Source of the DNA: WLJO01 sp032117595
Lineage (GTDB): Bacteria > Actinomycetota > Acidimicrobiia > Acidimicrobiales > Ilumatobacteraceae
Reading direction: 5' to 3'
NCBI GenBank assembly: GCA_032117595.1
Contig: JAULYZ010000010.1
Span: 1-13,863 of the forward strand
DNA: 13,863 nucleotides
Positions 7,358 through 13,863 of this stretch are shown here, in pieces; the stretch's first letter is position 1; each line of letters begins with the position of its first letter. The translations under genes were made by a program, and so were the position numbers. The notes beneath the pieces were generated by a model. The model ran no database searches and was not told the origin of the DNA. It saw only the letters and a list, made by a program, of their open reading frames with translations.

Positions 7358-8122
7358 GTGGTGGACATCAGCCTGCTCGCCTATCACCGTTTCGGGGCAT
7401 CCACCCCGGTTGCAGTGGACCTGCCGGTCGAGGTCATCGAGCAGCAACTCGATCTGCTCGCGGCACACGCGCGGGTCATCAGCCTCGACGACGCGCTGGC
7501 TGAACTCGTGGGCCGCGCAGACCTGAATCCGGCGACGGACCGCACGCGGCCCACCGTGGTTCTCACCGCCGACGACGGAACGGCCGACTGGGTCGAGGTC
7601 CTGTTGCCGATGCTGGCGGACCGGCAACTCCCGATGACCTGGTACGTCGCAACACGCTTCGTGGAGGAACAGCGCGACTTCCCGAATGGTGGACGCCCCG
7701 TCACCTGGGCATCGCTGCGCGATGCCGTCTCGACGGGTCTCATTACCGTCGGGTCCCACACCCACTCCCACGCAGTGATGACGCACCTTGATGCTTCCAC
7801 CGCCGCCGAGGAACTCGCCCGATCGCGTGGGCTCATTGAGTCCGCACTCGGGACGCCGTGCGAACACTTTGCCTACCCGAAGGCGATGCGGCCGTCTGCG
7901 GCAGCCGAGACCGAGGTCCGCAAACAGTTCACGACTGCGGCACTCGCTGGAAACCGGCGCAATCGCCCGGGTCGAACCGATCCCGCACGGCTCGGCAGGA
8001 CACCGATCAAACGAACCGACGATCCTCGGCGATTTCTCAGCAAGGTGAGCGGCGGCGCACGGCTCGAAGGATTCCTCCGGGAATGGTACGACCGGTTCCG
8101 TTATCAGCACGACGTCACGTGA
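7358..8122 (+). CDS. Polysaccharide deacetylase (NodB / CE4-like)
   Basis: The protein has 254 residues from GTG 7358 (the next codon, GTG 7361, is also possible). NodB-domain motifs are present: TADDG at 70-74, where D72 would be the general base and D73 a metal ligand; SHTHSH at 133-138, giving metal ligands H134 and H138; and FAYPKAMRP at 171-179, the region of the third motif. A71 replaces the usual Phe or aromatic of TFDDG. There is no signal peptide, so unlike many deacetylases it appears cytosolic and could act on a lipid-linked glycan or precursor before export. A frame extension to 7265 overlaps the divergent GNAT gene and is disfavoured. It is alone on the plus strand between two minus-strand blocks, and its 3' end overlaps the aminotransferase gene by 19 bp. 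Confidence 0.87.
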   Translation: MVDISLLAYHRFGASTPVAVDLPVEVIEQQLDLLAAHARVISLDDALAELVGRADLNPATDRTRPTVVLTADDGTADWVEVLLPMLADRQLPMTWYVATRFVEEQRDFPNGGRPVTWASLRDAVSTGLITVGSHTHSHAVMTHLDASTAAEELARSRGLIESALGTPCEHFAYPKAMRPSAAAETEVRKQFTTAALAGNRRNRPGRTDPARLGRTPIKRTDDPRRFLSKVSGGARLEGFLREWYDRFRYQHDVT

Positions 8123-9252
8123 CCGATCAGCGGGCGCAGAGACGCTGCCACCCGCTGTCTCGCTGCGCCGTCGAGGAAGCCGCTGGGCAGGCACACGCCG
8201 CGCTCGAACAATCGATCTGACACGACGGACCCGGGATTGCGGGCGATCAGCGTGCTCCCCGCGTACTGCGGCTGTAGGTGCATGGGCTTCCAGACCGGGC
8301 GCGACTCGATGTCGTCGGCGGCGAGTGCCGCGATGACGTCGTCGCGGGAGAAGCCACTCACCCGGGGGTCGATCTCGACCGCAGTGAGCCAGTTGATTGG
8401 CGCACCATCGGCGTCATCGGGCATGAACACCACCCCCGGTGTCCGCGAGAAGATCTCGCGGTACCAAGCCTTTGCCTCCCGCCGACGCTCTATCCGTGCC
8501 TCGAGTGTCGACAACTGTGCCCGACCGAGCGCCGCGAGGATGTTGCTCATCCGATAGTTGAAGCCGAGCTCGCGATGCTCGTAGTGAAGCTCGGGTTCGC
8601 GTGCCTGCGTGGACAGGAAACGGACCCGATCGCGCACGGCCGGGTCATCGGTCAGGAGCGCGCCGCCACCGCTCGTTGTGATGAGCTTGTTGCCGTTGAA
8701 CGAGAACACCGCTGACTCGCCGAATGAGCCAGCCGGGCGCCCTCCCCGTTGGGCACCGATTGCCTCCGCTGCATCCTCGACGAGCGGGACACCGAGTTCC
8801 CGACAACGGAGCCAGAGCTCCTCGCACCGCGCAACCTGACCGTAGAGATCCACGGTGATCACGGCTGCCGGCAGGCGGCCCGCCGCCGCGCGGCGGTCGA
8901 GCTCGGCGAGGACCAATTCCGGGTCGACGCACCAGGTCCTGTCCTCGGCGTCGACGAACACGGGTTTCGCGCCGCAGTAGAGAACGGCATTCGCCGTCGC
9001 CACGAAGGTCAATGACGGCACGAGGACATCGTCGCCGGGACCCACGCCATGGGTGAGGAGCGCAAGATGAAGTGCAGCGGTTCCACTCGCCAGCGCGACG
9101 GCGAAGCGACGGCCCGCTACCGAAGCAAGCTCTTCCTCGAACGCGTCGAGGTCCGGGCCCACCGGCGCAAGCCAACCGCCGTCGACGGCCCGAGCAAGAA
9201 CGGCGGCCTCGTTGCCGCTGAGCTCTGGTGGGCTCAGGAAGATTCGACCCAT
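8104..9252 (-). CDS. EpsN/PglE-like PLP-dependent nucleotide-sugar aminotransferase (DegT/DnrJ/EryC1/StrS)
   Basis: The protein has 382 residues, standard for the family. It starts MGRIFLSPPELSG, the same style as Bacillus EpsN. Cofactor residues visible are the SGTAA phosphate loop at 56-60, D160 in VEDAAEA (pyridine nitrogen) and the Schiff-base lysine K189 in SFNGNKLITTSGGG at 184-197. The NGNK-ITTSGGG form is typical of EpsN/PglE enzymes, which aminate UDP-4-keto-6-deoxy-GlcNAc using glutamate. Its substrate would be made by the dehydratase at 11746. It is the last gene of a four-gene operon, starting 5 nt after the preceding stop with GGGGAG at 9263-9268 as ribosome binding site. A frame reading on to 10050 is only the shadow of the upstream glycosyltransferase. 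Subfamily call from remembered EpsN sequence. Confidence 0.93.
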   Translation of the reverse strand: MGRIFLSPPELSGNEAAVLARAVDGGWLAPVGPDLDAFEEELASVAGRRFAVALASGTAALHLALLTHGVGPGDDVLVPSLTFVATANAVLYCGAKPVFVDAEDRTWCVDPELVLAELDRRAAAGRLPAAVITVDLYGQVARCEELWLRCRELGVPLVEDAAEAIGAQRGGRPAGSFGESAVFSFNGNKLITTSGGGALLTDDPAVRDRVRFLSTQAREPELHYEHRELGFNYRMSNILAALGRAQLSTLEARIERRREAKAWYREIFSRTPGVVFMPDDADGAPINWLTAVEIDPRVSGFSRDDVIAALAADDIESRPVWKPMHLQPQYAGSTLIARNPGSVVSDRLFERGVCLPSGFLDGAARQRVAASLRPLIGHVTSC

Positions 9253-9257
9253 GTCGG

Positions 9258-10430
9258 TCAGTCTCCCCCATTCGCGGTGCCGGCGGTGCTCCCCGCCGGG
9301 AGCGCTTCGTCGTAGCAGGCAGCAATACGGGCAAGGACCGCTCGCTCGTCGAACTGTTCGAATGCCCGGTTCCGCGACGCTGCGCCCATTCGCTCGCGGA
9401 GTCCGGGGTTGGAAACCAAGTCCTCGATCGCTCTGCGCAGGGACGCAGGGGAACGCACGGGGACGACCACACCGTTGGTCCCGTCGTCGACCACCTGACG
9501 GCAGCCGCGGATGTTGGTGACCACGAGCGGCAGGCCACTGGCTGCAGCCTCCATCGCCGCCCTCGGAAAGCCTTCGCGATGCGACGCGAGAACAAAGACG
9601 TCGAGCGCGGCGTACACCTTCTCGATGTCGTTGCGGAATCCAGCAAGAACCACACCCCGGTCTGCAGCCCTGCGGAGTTGCTCGGCCGTGAGCGCATCCT
9701 GCTTCTCGGGGTCGGGCCCCCCGACCACGACGAGACGGGCACCTGCAAGTCCGTCCATCGCGTCGAAGAGTTCCGGGAAGCCCTTCTCCGCGACGAGGCG
9801 CCCCACGGAGCCCACCAGCACCTCGTTGGCCCCGATACCCCACTCGGCGCGCAACTGTTCGCGTGCGGCGGGATCTCGATGGGCGAAGCGGTCGAGTGCG
9901 ACCCCACTTCCCAGAAGGTGCAGGTGCGAACGCGGCGCGAGCCGATACCTCCTCATCGTGTCGAGATCCTCGGGACTGTGCACCAACTCGGCATGCGAGC
10001 AATGACCACCGACGAACTCGGCCGAGTAGACGGCGAGACGTTTCCACCACGGATCGGTGCTCTGCGCGTACAGGCCGTGGACGGTGTTCACCACAACCGG
10101 AACACCGGCGAGACGACCCACGACCCGTCCGTACAGGGCCGGCTTCGGAGTATGGGTGTGCAACACATCGGGGCGCTCACGACGCACGATCCGCCAGAGG
10201 TCACGGGCGGTCCGCAGATCGGCTCGGAGGTCAAAGCGCCGGGTCGAGGACGGGAGCGCAAGGTGCCGCACCCCGCGTGCACGAATTGCGTCGACGTGTG
10301 GTCCCTCCGCACTCGCAGCCATCACCACCCACCCCCGGCGGACTGCGTCGTCGAGCACCGGGCCGAGCAAGAACTCGAGGCTGAGGTCCACGGTGGCGAC
10401 ATGCAGCACCCGCAGTGCTCGATCAGCCAT
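9258..10430 (-). CDS. Glycosyltransferase family 4 (CapM/EpsD-like)
   Basis: The protein has 390 residues from ATG 10430. The acceptor domain has VLHVATVD at 8-15, HTHTPKPALYGR at 91-102 and VNTVHGLY at 114-121, a set seen in GT4 enzymes that act early on lipid-linked oligosaccharides. The donor domain shows GSGVALDRF at 174-182, SVGRLVAEKGFPEL at 208-221 and the E-x7-E motif E286-E294 (EGFPRAAME). The gene follows the phosphoglycosyl transferase with an 8-bp overlap, so the enzyme may add the second sugar to the undecaprenyl-linked primer. This position argument is inference. An upstream TTG/other start to 10529 lies inside the previous gene and lacks family similarity. Confidence 0.92.
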   Translation of the reverse strand: MADRALRVLHVATVDLSLEFLLGPVLDDAVRRGWVVMAASAEGPHVDAIRARGVRHLALPSSTRRFDLRADLRTARDLWRIVRRERPDVLHTHTPKPALYGRVVGRLAGVPVVVNTVHGLYAQSTDPWWKRLAVYSAEFVGGHCSHAELVHSPEDLDTMRRYRLAPRSHLHLLGSGVALDRFAHRDPAAREQLRAEWGIGANEVLVGSVGRLVAEKGFPELFDAMDGLAGARLVVVGGPDPEKQDALTAEQLRRAADRGVVLAGFRNDIEKVYAALDVFVLASHREGFPRAAMEAAASGLPLVVTNIRGCRQVVDDGTNGVVVPVRSPASLRRAIEDLVSNPGLRERMGAASRNRAFEQFDERAVLARIAACYDEALPAGSTAGTANGGD

Positions 10431-11076
10431 GCGTATCAGTCCGGTGGTCGACGCTCTCCCGCGACTGGTCTGCGTCCGCACCGCTCGATGGTGCTGGCCG
10501 AAACTCGTCCATAGTTGTTTGTTCGTCACGGTTCACGCCGACCCCACCGAACACCACGCCGACCGTCCGCAGCAGGATCCGGAGGTCGAGCAGCGGTGAC
10601 CGATGGTCCACGTACCAGCAGTCAAGATCGAAACGCTCGTCCCACCCGAGGTGGTTCCGGCCGTGAACAACGGCCCAGCCGGTGAGGCCGGGGCGCACTG
10701 CGAGACGGCGCGCCTGAGCGGGCGTGTACCGCGCTACATACGTGATCGGCAACGGGCGCGGCCCCACGAGACTCATGTCGCCGCGCAGCACGTTGATGAG
10801 CGAGGGGAGCTCGTCGAGGCTCGTTCGACGGAGGACCCGTCCGATCCGAGTGATCCGGTCCATGTCGTGCAGCGGGTTCAACTCATCACTGCCGGCGTGA
10901 CGCATCGTCCGGAACTTGAGCAGCCCGAACGGCACGGCGTCCCTACCGGCACGCTGCTGCACGAAGAACACGGGCGAACCCATCGACAGCCGCACCACGA
11001 CGGCAATCACGGCCATCACGGGAGCAAGGACCACCAGCGCCACAGCGCTGGTGCACAGGTCGACCGCCCGCTTCAT
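10423..11076 (-). CDS. Monotopic phosphoglycosyl transferase (PglC/EpsL-like sugar transferase)
   Basis: The protein has 217 residues. MKRAVDLCTS opens a hydrophobic helix at about 8-31 containing a proline (P19 region) that in PglC forms the re-entrant membrane helix. The catalytic core shows KFRTMR at 54-59, the catalytic D88-E89 dyad in SLDELPSLINVLRGDMSLVGPRP, and RPGLTGW at 128-134. The family moves a sugar-1-phosphate from a UDP-sugar to undecaprenyl phosphate at the inner face of the membrane and so starts the repeat unit. The short form, without the N-terminal WbaP/WcaJ membrane domain, is the PglC/EpsL type, consistent with a bacillosamine-type first sugar. The last ~35 residues are polar and probably disordered. 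Its ATG shares one base with the phosphatase stop (TGATG). Confidence 0.93.
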   Translation of the reverse strand: MKRAVDLCTSAVALVVLAPVMAVIAVVVRLSMGSPVFFVQQRAGRDAVPFGLLKFRTMRHAGSDELNPLHDMDRITRIGRVLRRTSLDELPSLINVLRGDMSLVGPRPLPITYVARYTPAQARRLAVRPGLTGWAVVHGRNHLGWDERFDLDCWYVDHRSPLLDLRILLRTVGVVFGGVGVNRDEQTTMDEFRPAPSSGADADQSRESVDHRTDTHG

Positions 11077-11615
11077 CAGGCAAACACCTCTGCGAAACGG
11101 TGCGCGAGGTCGATGATCTCGTTCGCTATGCGTTCCTGCTCGCGACGAGGCCGTCGGTACGGATCGGCGACGTCGAGGTGATCGTCGGCGCGCAGGATGT
11201 CGATGCTCCGCTGGCTACCGACGAACCGGGCGCGAAGATCCTCGGGCGACTCCGCCGGACCCAGCCCGAGCGATTCGAGCCTCGTGACTGCACTGCGAAG
11301 GGTCACGAGCCTGCCGAGCAGAGTGGGCCTCGTCAGTGCGAGGCGACGCAGGTGATCGGCGGTCATACCGATGACGAGGTCAGCGTCCTCGAGGTCAGCC
11401 TCGGACGACCGGTGCGAACGCAGGTCGAAGCCGAGTGACCCTGCCACCTCGCACCAGTCCGCGGGCGGGACGCTCCCTGGTCGCACCGAGACGCCCGTGG
11501 AGCGAACCTGCACCTGAGCCCGACCGGCGGCGGCGGCCCGGAGCGCATGCTCGGCCAGGGGTGAGCGACAGAGATTCGCCGTACAGACGGTGACGAGACG
11601 GATCACGCCCGACAT
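11076..11615 (-). CDS. Low-molecular-weight protein tyrosine phosphatase (Wzb-like)
   Basis: The protein has 179 residues. The phosphate loop is C11-TANLC-R17-S18, fitting C-x5-R-S with Cys as nucleophile, and the general acid lies in the late D151-P152 (ADPYRRP at 150-156). The usual GN in the loop is AN here. The family dephosphorylates tyrosines on BY-kinases and on glycan enzymes. It heads the operon, just before the phosphoglycosyl transferase, so it may regulate initiation. No partner kinase is in the window. ATG 11615 has a GGAG only one base upstream; GTG 11606 is an alternative with wider spacing. At 179 residues it is longer than the ~150 of Wzb/Etp, mostly through an insert at about 110-145. 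Confidence 0.88.
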   Translation of the reverse strand: MSGVIRLVTVCTANLCRSPLAEHALRAAAAGRAQVQVRSTGVSVRPGSVPPADWCEVAGSLGFDLRSHRSSEADLEDADLVIGMTADHLRRLALTRPTLLGRLVTLRSAVTRLESLGLGPAESPEDLRARFVGSQRSIDILRADDHLDVADPYRRPRREQERIANEIIDLAHRFAEVFA

Positions 11616-11644
11616 GCTCCGCCAGGTTGACCCGAATGAACCAC

Positions 11645-11656
11645 GTACGGGCGTAC
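11645..11656. repeat. Perfect inverted repeat GTACG-GG-CGTAC in a divergent promoter region
   Basis: A 5-2-5 palindrome lies in the 130-bp gap between the divergent phosphatase operon and the dehydratase gene. It is 30 bp upstream of the phosphatase ATG and could be an operator. It could also be chance. Confidence 0.25.
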
Positions 11657-11698
11657 TCGCCCACGTTCAGGAGGCACCGACCCACCGCTCACTGTGGC

Positions 11699-11704
11699 TA
11701 GGCT
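11699..11704 (+). promoter_or_regulatory. Candidate -10 box (TAGGCT) for the dehydratase gene
   Basis: TAGGCT fits the TANNNT -10 pattern. It would start transcription near 11711 and give a leader of about 35 nt that carries the ribosome binding site at 11733-11737. No clear -35 is seen. Confidence 0.4.
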
Positions 11705-11732
11705 AGTTGCCACCTTCCGCGCGAAACCGCGC

Positions 11733-11737
11733 AAGGA
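11733..11737 (+). promoter_or_regulatory. Ribosome binding site (AAGGA) fixing the dehydratase start
   Basis: AAGGA is 8 nt before ATG 11746. The in-frame codon at 11707 has no such site and would add 13 residues unlike the family. Confidence 0.6.
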
Positions 11738-11745
11738 TCTTGACG

Positions 11746-13596
11746 ATGTCCCGAGCCCGCAGCACCCCGAACCCCGTGCCGCTCGTACGACGGCTCGGGC
11801 AGGCGGTCGTCGACCTCCTGATCTGGTGCATTGCGGGCGCCGGGGTGGTCCTCGGGGTGACACTGCTCTCCGGATACGGCGACCGCACGTCGCTCGATGC
11901 GTCGGACACCACGGTGATTGCGGCAGCCCACGCACTCGTCCAGGTCGTGTCGGCGTACGCACTGGGCCTGTATCAGGGACGATTCTGGTACGGGAGCTCC
12001 CGGGAGACGGTCCGGGTGTACTGGGCCGCCGCCGTGTCCACCGCGGTATCGCAAGGGATCTCGGGTGCGCTGGGTGCTGGCCTTGCGGGTGCCGTGACCA
12101 GCCTGCTCGTCGCCCCGCTCGGCCTCGGGCTGTCCCAGATCCCACGTGTGGCGCACTGGTGGCGCCGGCGACGCTTTGAGCGCCCCTCCAACCCGTCGGC
12201 ACGACGCCTCATCGTGTTCGGCGCCGGCGACGGCGGCGAACTCGCGATGCGGGCCCTGACCCGAGCGCGAACGGTTCGCTTCGTGCCCGTTGCGCTCCTC
12301 GACGACGACCCACGGCTGCGCCGCCTGGAGATCGAACGGGTCCCGGTCCGCGGCGACCGTCGTGATCTTGCGCGCGTCGCTGTCGAGACGAACGCTGACT
12401 CGCTGCTCATCGCTATTCCCAGCGCAACGAGCGACACGATCCGGGTGCTGACACATCTGGGTCGGGCCGCGGGCCTCGACGTGTACATCCTCCCGGGGGT
12501 CGACGAACTCTTCGGCGCGATCGGCCCGAGCGATATCCGGCCGGTCTCCGACCTCGACCTGCTCGGCCGTCAGCCCGTCGAGATCGAGATCGACACGATT
12601 GCCGAATTCGTCACGGGGCGACGCGTGCTCGTGACCGGTGCAGGTGGGTCGATCGGCTCGGAGTTATGCCGACAGGTGCAGCGCTTCGCCCCGGCCGCGC
12701 TCCACATGCTCGACTGCGACGACAGCGGCCTTCACGGGGTCGAACTCTCCATCGAGGGACGCGCGCTCCTCACCGACGACCGGCTCGTCCTTGCCGACAT
12801 CCGCGACCGGGAATGCATGGGCGAGTTGTTCTCCCAGCTGCGCCCCGAGGTCGTCTTTCATGCCGCGGCGCTCAAGCACCTGACCCTCCTCGAGCGTTTT
12901 CCTGCGGAGGCATGGAAGACGAACGTGCTCGGCACGCAGAATGTTCTCGACGCGGCGGTGGACGCCGGTGTGGAGCACTTCGTCAACATCTCCACCGACA
13001 AAGCAGCTAACCCCACCAGCGTCCTCGGCTGGTCGAAGCGGATCACGGAGCGACAGACCGCCGACGCCGCCCACCGAACCGGGCGTCACTACGTGTCGGT
13101 CCGCTTCGGGAATGTCCTGGGGTCTCGAGGCTCGGTGCTCGAGACCTTTGAGACCCAGATCAAGGCGGGCGGTCCGCTCACGGTCACGGATCCGGAGGCC
13201 ACACGCTTCTTCATGACGGTGACCGAGGCCGTCCGCCTCACCATGAATGCGGCTGCGATCGGTAGAGGCGGTCAGGTCATGGTGCTCGACATGGGCCAAC
13301 CAGTCCGGATCCTCGATGTTGCGCAGCGACTCGCCGACGCCGCCCCACGACCGATCACCATCGAGTTCACCGGCCTGCGTGACGGGGAGAAACTCCACGA
13401 GGCGCTCTTCTCACACCACGAGGCGGGCGAACGCTCGAGCCACCCGAAGATCACTCACGTCGGTGTCGAGCCTCTCCGTCTCGAGACCCTCGCTACCCGG
13501 TCCCCAGACAGCATCACCGCCCGGGACCTCGAGCAGATAGCGCTCCTGGGGGCCGAGGCGACGCCGGGAACAAGGGCACCCGCACCCAATCTCTGA
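11746..13596 (+). CDS. Membrane-anchored nucleotide-sugar 4,6-dehydratase, PglF/EpsC/CapD-like
   Basis: The protein has 616 residues, the full long form of the family. About four membrane spans occupy residues 17-140. A first Rossmann-like domain starts at LIVFGAGDGGELA (155-167). The catalytic SDR domain begins with RVLVTGAGGSIGSE at 293-306, followed by VFHAAALKH at 370-378 and ISTDKAANPTSVLGWSKR at 415-432. K431 is the conserved lysine; the usual catalytic Tyr position (Met in WbpM/FlaA1) is L427. In the family the reaction converts UDP-GlcNAc to the 4-keto-6-deoxy sugar, the substrate for the EpsN-like aminotransferase in the divergent operon. Start ATG 11746 has AAGGA upstream. GLRDGEKLHEAL at 544-555 is another family hallmark. 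Cytoplasmic catalytic domains on a membrane anchor. Substrate is inferred from the neighbours. Confidence 0.93.
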   Translation: MSRARSTPNPVPLVRRLGQAVVDLLIWCIAGAGVVLGVTLLSGYGDRTSLDASDTTVIAAAHALVQVVSAYALGLYQGRFWYGSSRETVRVYWAAAVSTAVSQGISGALGAGLAGAVTSLLVAPLGLGLSQIPRVAHWWRRRRFERPSNPSARRLIVFGAGDGGELAMRALTRARTVRFVPVALLDDDPRLRRLEIERVPVRGDRRDLARVAVETNADSLLIAIPSATSDTIRVLTHLGRAAGLDVYILPGVDELFGAIGPSDIRPVSDLDLLGRQPVEIEIDTIAEFVTGRRVLVTGAGGSIGSELCRQVQRFAPAALHMLDCDDSGLHGVELSIEGRALLTDDRLVLADIRDRECMGELFSQLRPEVVFHAAALKHLTLLERFPAEAWKTNVLGTQNVLDAAVDAGVEHFVNISTDKAANPTSVLGWSKRITERQTADAAHRTGRHYVSVRFGNVLGSRGSVLETFETQIKAGGPLTVTDPEATRFFMTVTEAVRLTMNAAAIGRGGQVMVLDMGQPVRILDVAQRLADAAPRPITIEFTGLRDGEKLHEALFSHHEAGERSSHPKITHVGVEPLRLETLATRSPDSITARDLEQIALLGAEATPGTRAPAPNL

Positions 13597-13601
13597 GGGT
13601 C

Positions 13602-13632
13602 CGCCGCCAGAACGCCCGGCGCCAAGGCGGCG
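13602..13632. terminator. Possible hairpin between convergent genes
   Basis: CGCCGCC at 13602-13608 pairs with GGCGGCG at 13626-13632 around a 17-nt loop that has further pairing options. No T-run follows. It lies 5 bp after the dehydratase stop, in the 67-bp gap before the converging Trm112-family gene, and could serve either strand. Confidence 0.35.
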
Positions 13633-13663
13633 CTTGACCCACCGAGGGGCGAGTAGCCGATGG

Positions 13664-13863
13664 CTACTGCGTAAAGGTGGGCTTGATGCCCCGTTGCGCC
13701 ACCAGCGCCAGGAGACGCTCGTGCTCGGCGGCATCGACCGGTCGGGACTCATCGACCAACATCACCGGGATGTTGTCACGAACCGGGTACGCCACGCGCA
13801 GGCGGGGGTTGTACAGCAGATCCTCGTCGGCAAGGAACAGCAAAGGCCCTTTGTCCTGCGGAC
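13664..13863 (-). CDS. Trm112-family (UPF0434-like) small protein, C-terminal part (5' end outside the window)
   Basis: On the minus strand a frame runs in from the right edge to a TAG at 13664-13666, giving 66 complete codons counting the stop. It reads PQDKGPLLFLADEDLLYNP near the edge, then RLRVAYPVRDNIPVMLVDES, the hallmark 'N-P-L-AYP-R-IPVML-DE' block of Trm112/UPF0434 proteins. These small proteins have a zinc ribbon fold and in eukaryotes and archaea activate methyltransferases; in actinobacteria they are often encoded next to phosphomannomutase and phosphomannose isomerase genes. Where the second Cys of the usual CPxC motif is expected there is an Asp (PQD); the first position lies beyond the edge. 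The C-terminal ~25 residues (from about AAEHERLLAL) form a tail not typical of the shortest members. Unlikely to belong to the glycan operons. Confidence 0.85.
   Translation of the reverse strand, partial: PQDKGPLLFLADEDLLYNPRLRVAYPVRDNIPVMLVDESRPVDAAEHERLLALVAQRGIKPTFTQ

Noticed and set aside
9253..10050. Upstream extension of the aminotransferase frame to 648 residues (possible fusion protein)
   Set aside because: The extra 266 codons are an off-frame reading of the GT4 gene; the aminotransferase has a good ribosome binding site and a family-like start at 9252.
9228..10514. Long plus-strand open frame of 428 codons opposite the aminotransferase start and GT4 gene
   Set aside because: It is the complement shadow of the clear GT4 gene at 9258-10430; its translation is rich in Arg, His and Gly with no domain. 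High GC removes stop codons from antisense frames.
1..13863. Very frequent CTCGAG and TCGAG hexamers across the window
   Set aside because: They occur mostly inside genes as Leu-Glu, Ser or Arg codon pairs in a GC-rich genome with CTC and GAG preference; no spacing or strand pattern was seen.

Overview
This window is a GC-rich stretch of bacterial chromosome, very probably from an actinobacterium. The high GC content, frequent GTG starts, apparent leaderless genes with TANNNT-type -10 boxes, a DUF4012-like protein end, a sortase-like surface protein and a Trm112-family gene all fit. Acidimicrobiia is a plausible class, but the sequence alone cannot settle it. No tRNA, rRNA, CRISPR array, IS element or phage gene was seen.

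Layout. (A) 1-1027, plus strand: the 3' end of a probable DUF4012 protein, then a small secreted protein (446-1027) with a Sec signal and a degenerate LPxTG-like tail. (B) 1148-2092, minus: an extended-SDR nucleotide-sugar epimerase, divergent from (C) 2151-5300, plus: an overlapping operon of an ABC-2 polysaccharide export permease (Wzm-like), its ATPase with a C-terminal carbohydrate-recognition domain (Wzt-like), and a GT4 glycosyltransferase. (D) 5254-7322, minus: a GNAT acetyltransferase followed by a GT4 glycosyltransferase joined by TGATG; the second runs tail-to-tail into block C with a 47-bp overlap. (E) 7358-8122, plus: a NodB-type polysaccharide deacetylase, probably leaderless, overlapping the next gene by 19 bp. 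(F) 8104-11615, minus: a tight four-gene operon of low-molecular-weight tyrosine phosphatase, PglC/EpsL-like phosphoglycosyl transferase, GT4 glycosyltransferase and EpsN/PglE-like aminotransferase. (G) 11746-13596, plus: a membrane-anchored PglF/EpsC-like nucleotide-sugar dehydratase, divergent from F. (H) 13664-13863, minus: the C-terminal part of a Trm112-family protein, cut by the window edge.

How it fits together. This reads as a locus for making and exporting a cell-surface glycan. G plus the aminotransferase of F would turn UDP-GlcNAc into a UDP-4-amino-4,6-dideoxy sugar (bacillosamine type). The GNAT in D is a candidate N-acetyltransferase. The phosphoglycosyl transferase would load the first sugar phosphate onto undecaprenyl phosphate, three GT4 enzymes would extend it, and Wzm/Wzt would flip the product. 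The deacetylase could trim N-acetyl or O-acetyl groups, and the phosphatase could regulate the pathway. The parts are known families. The unusual aspects are the combination of EpsC/EpsN/EpsL-like chemistry with ABC-type export, and the very compact interleaved layout. No gene here is of wholly unknown type except the small surface protein.
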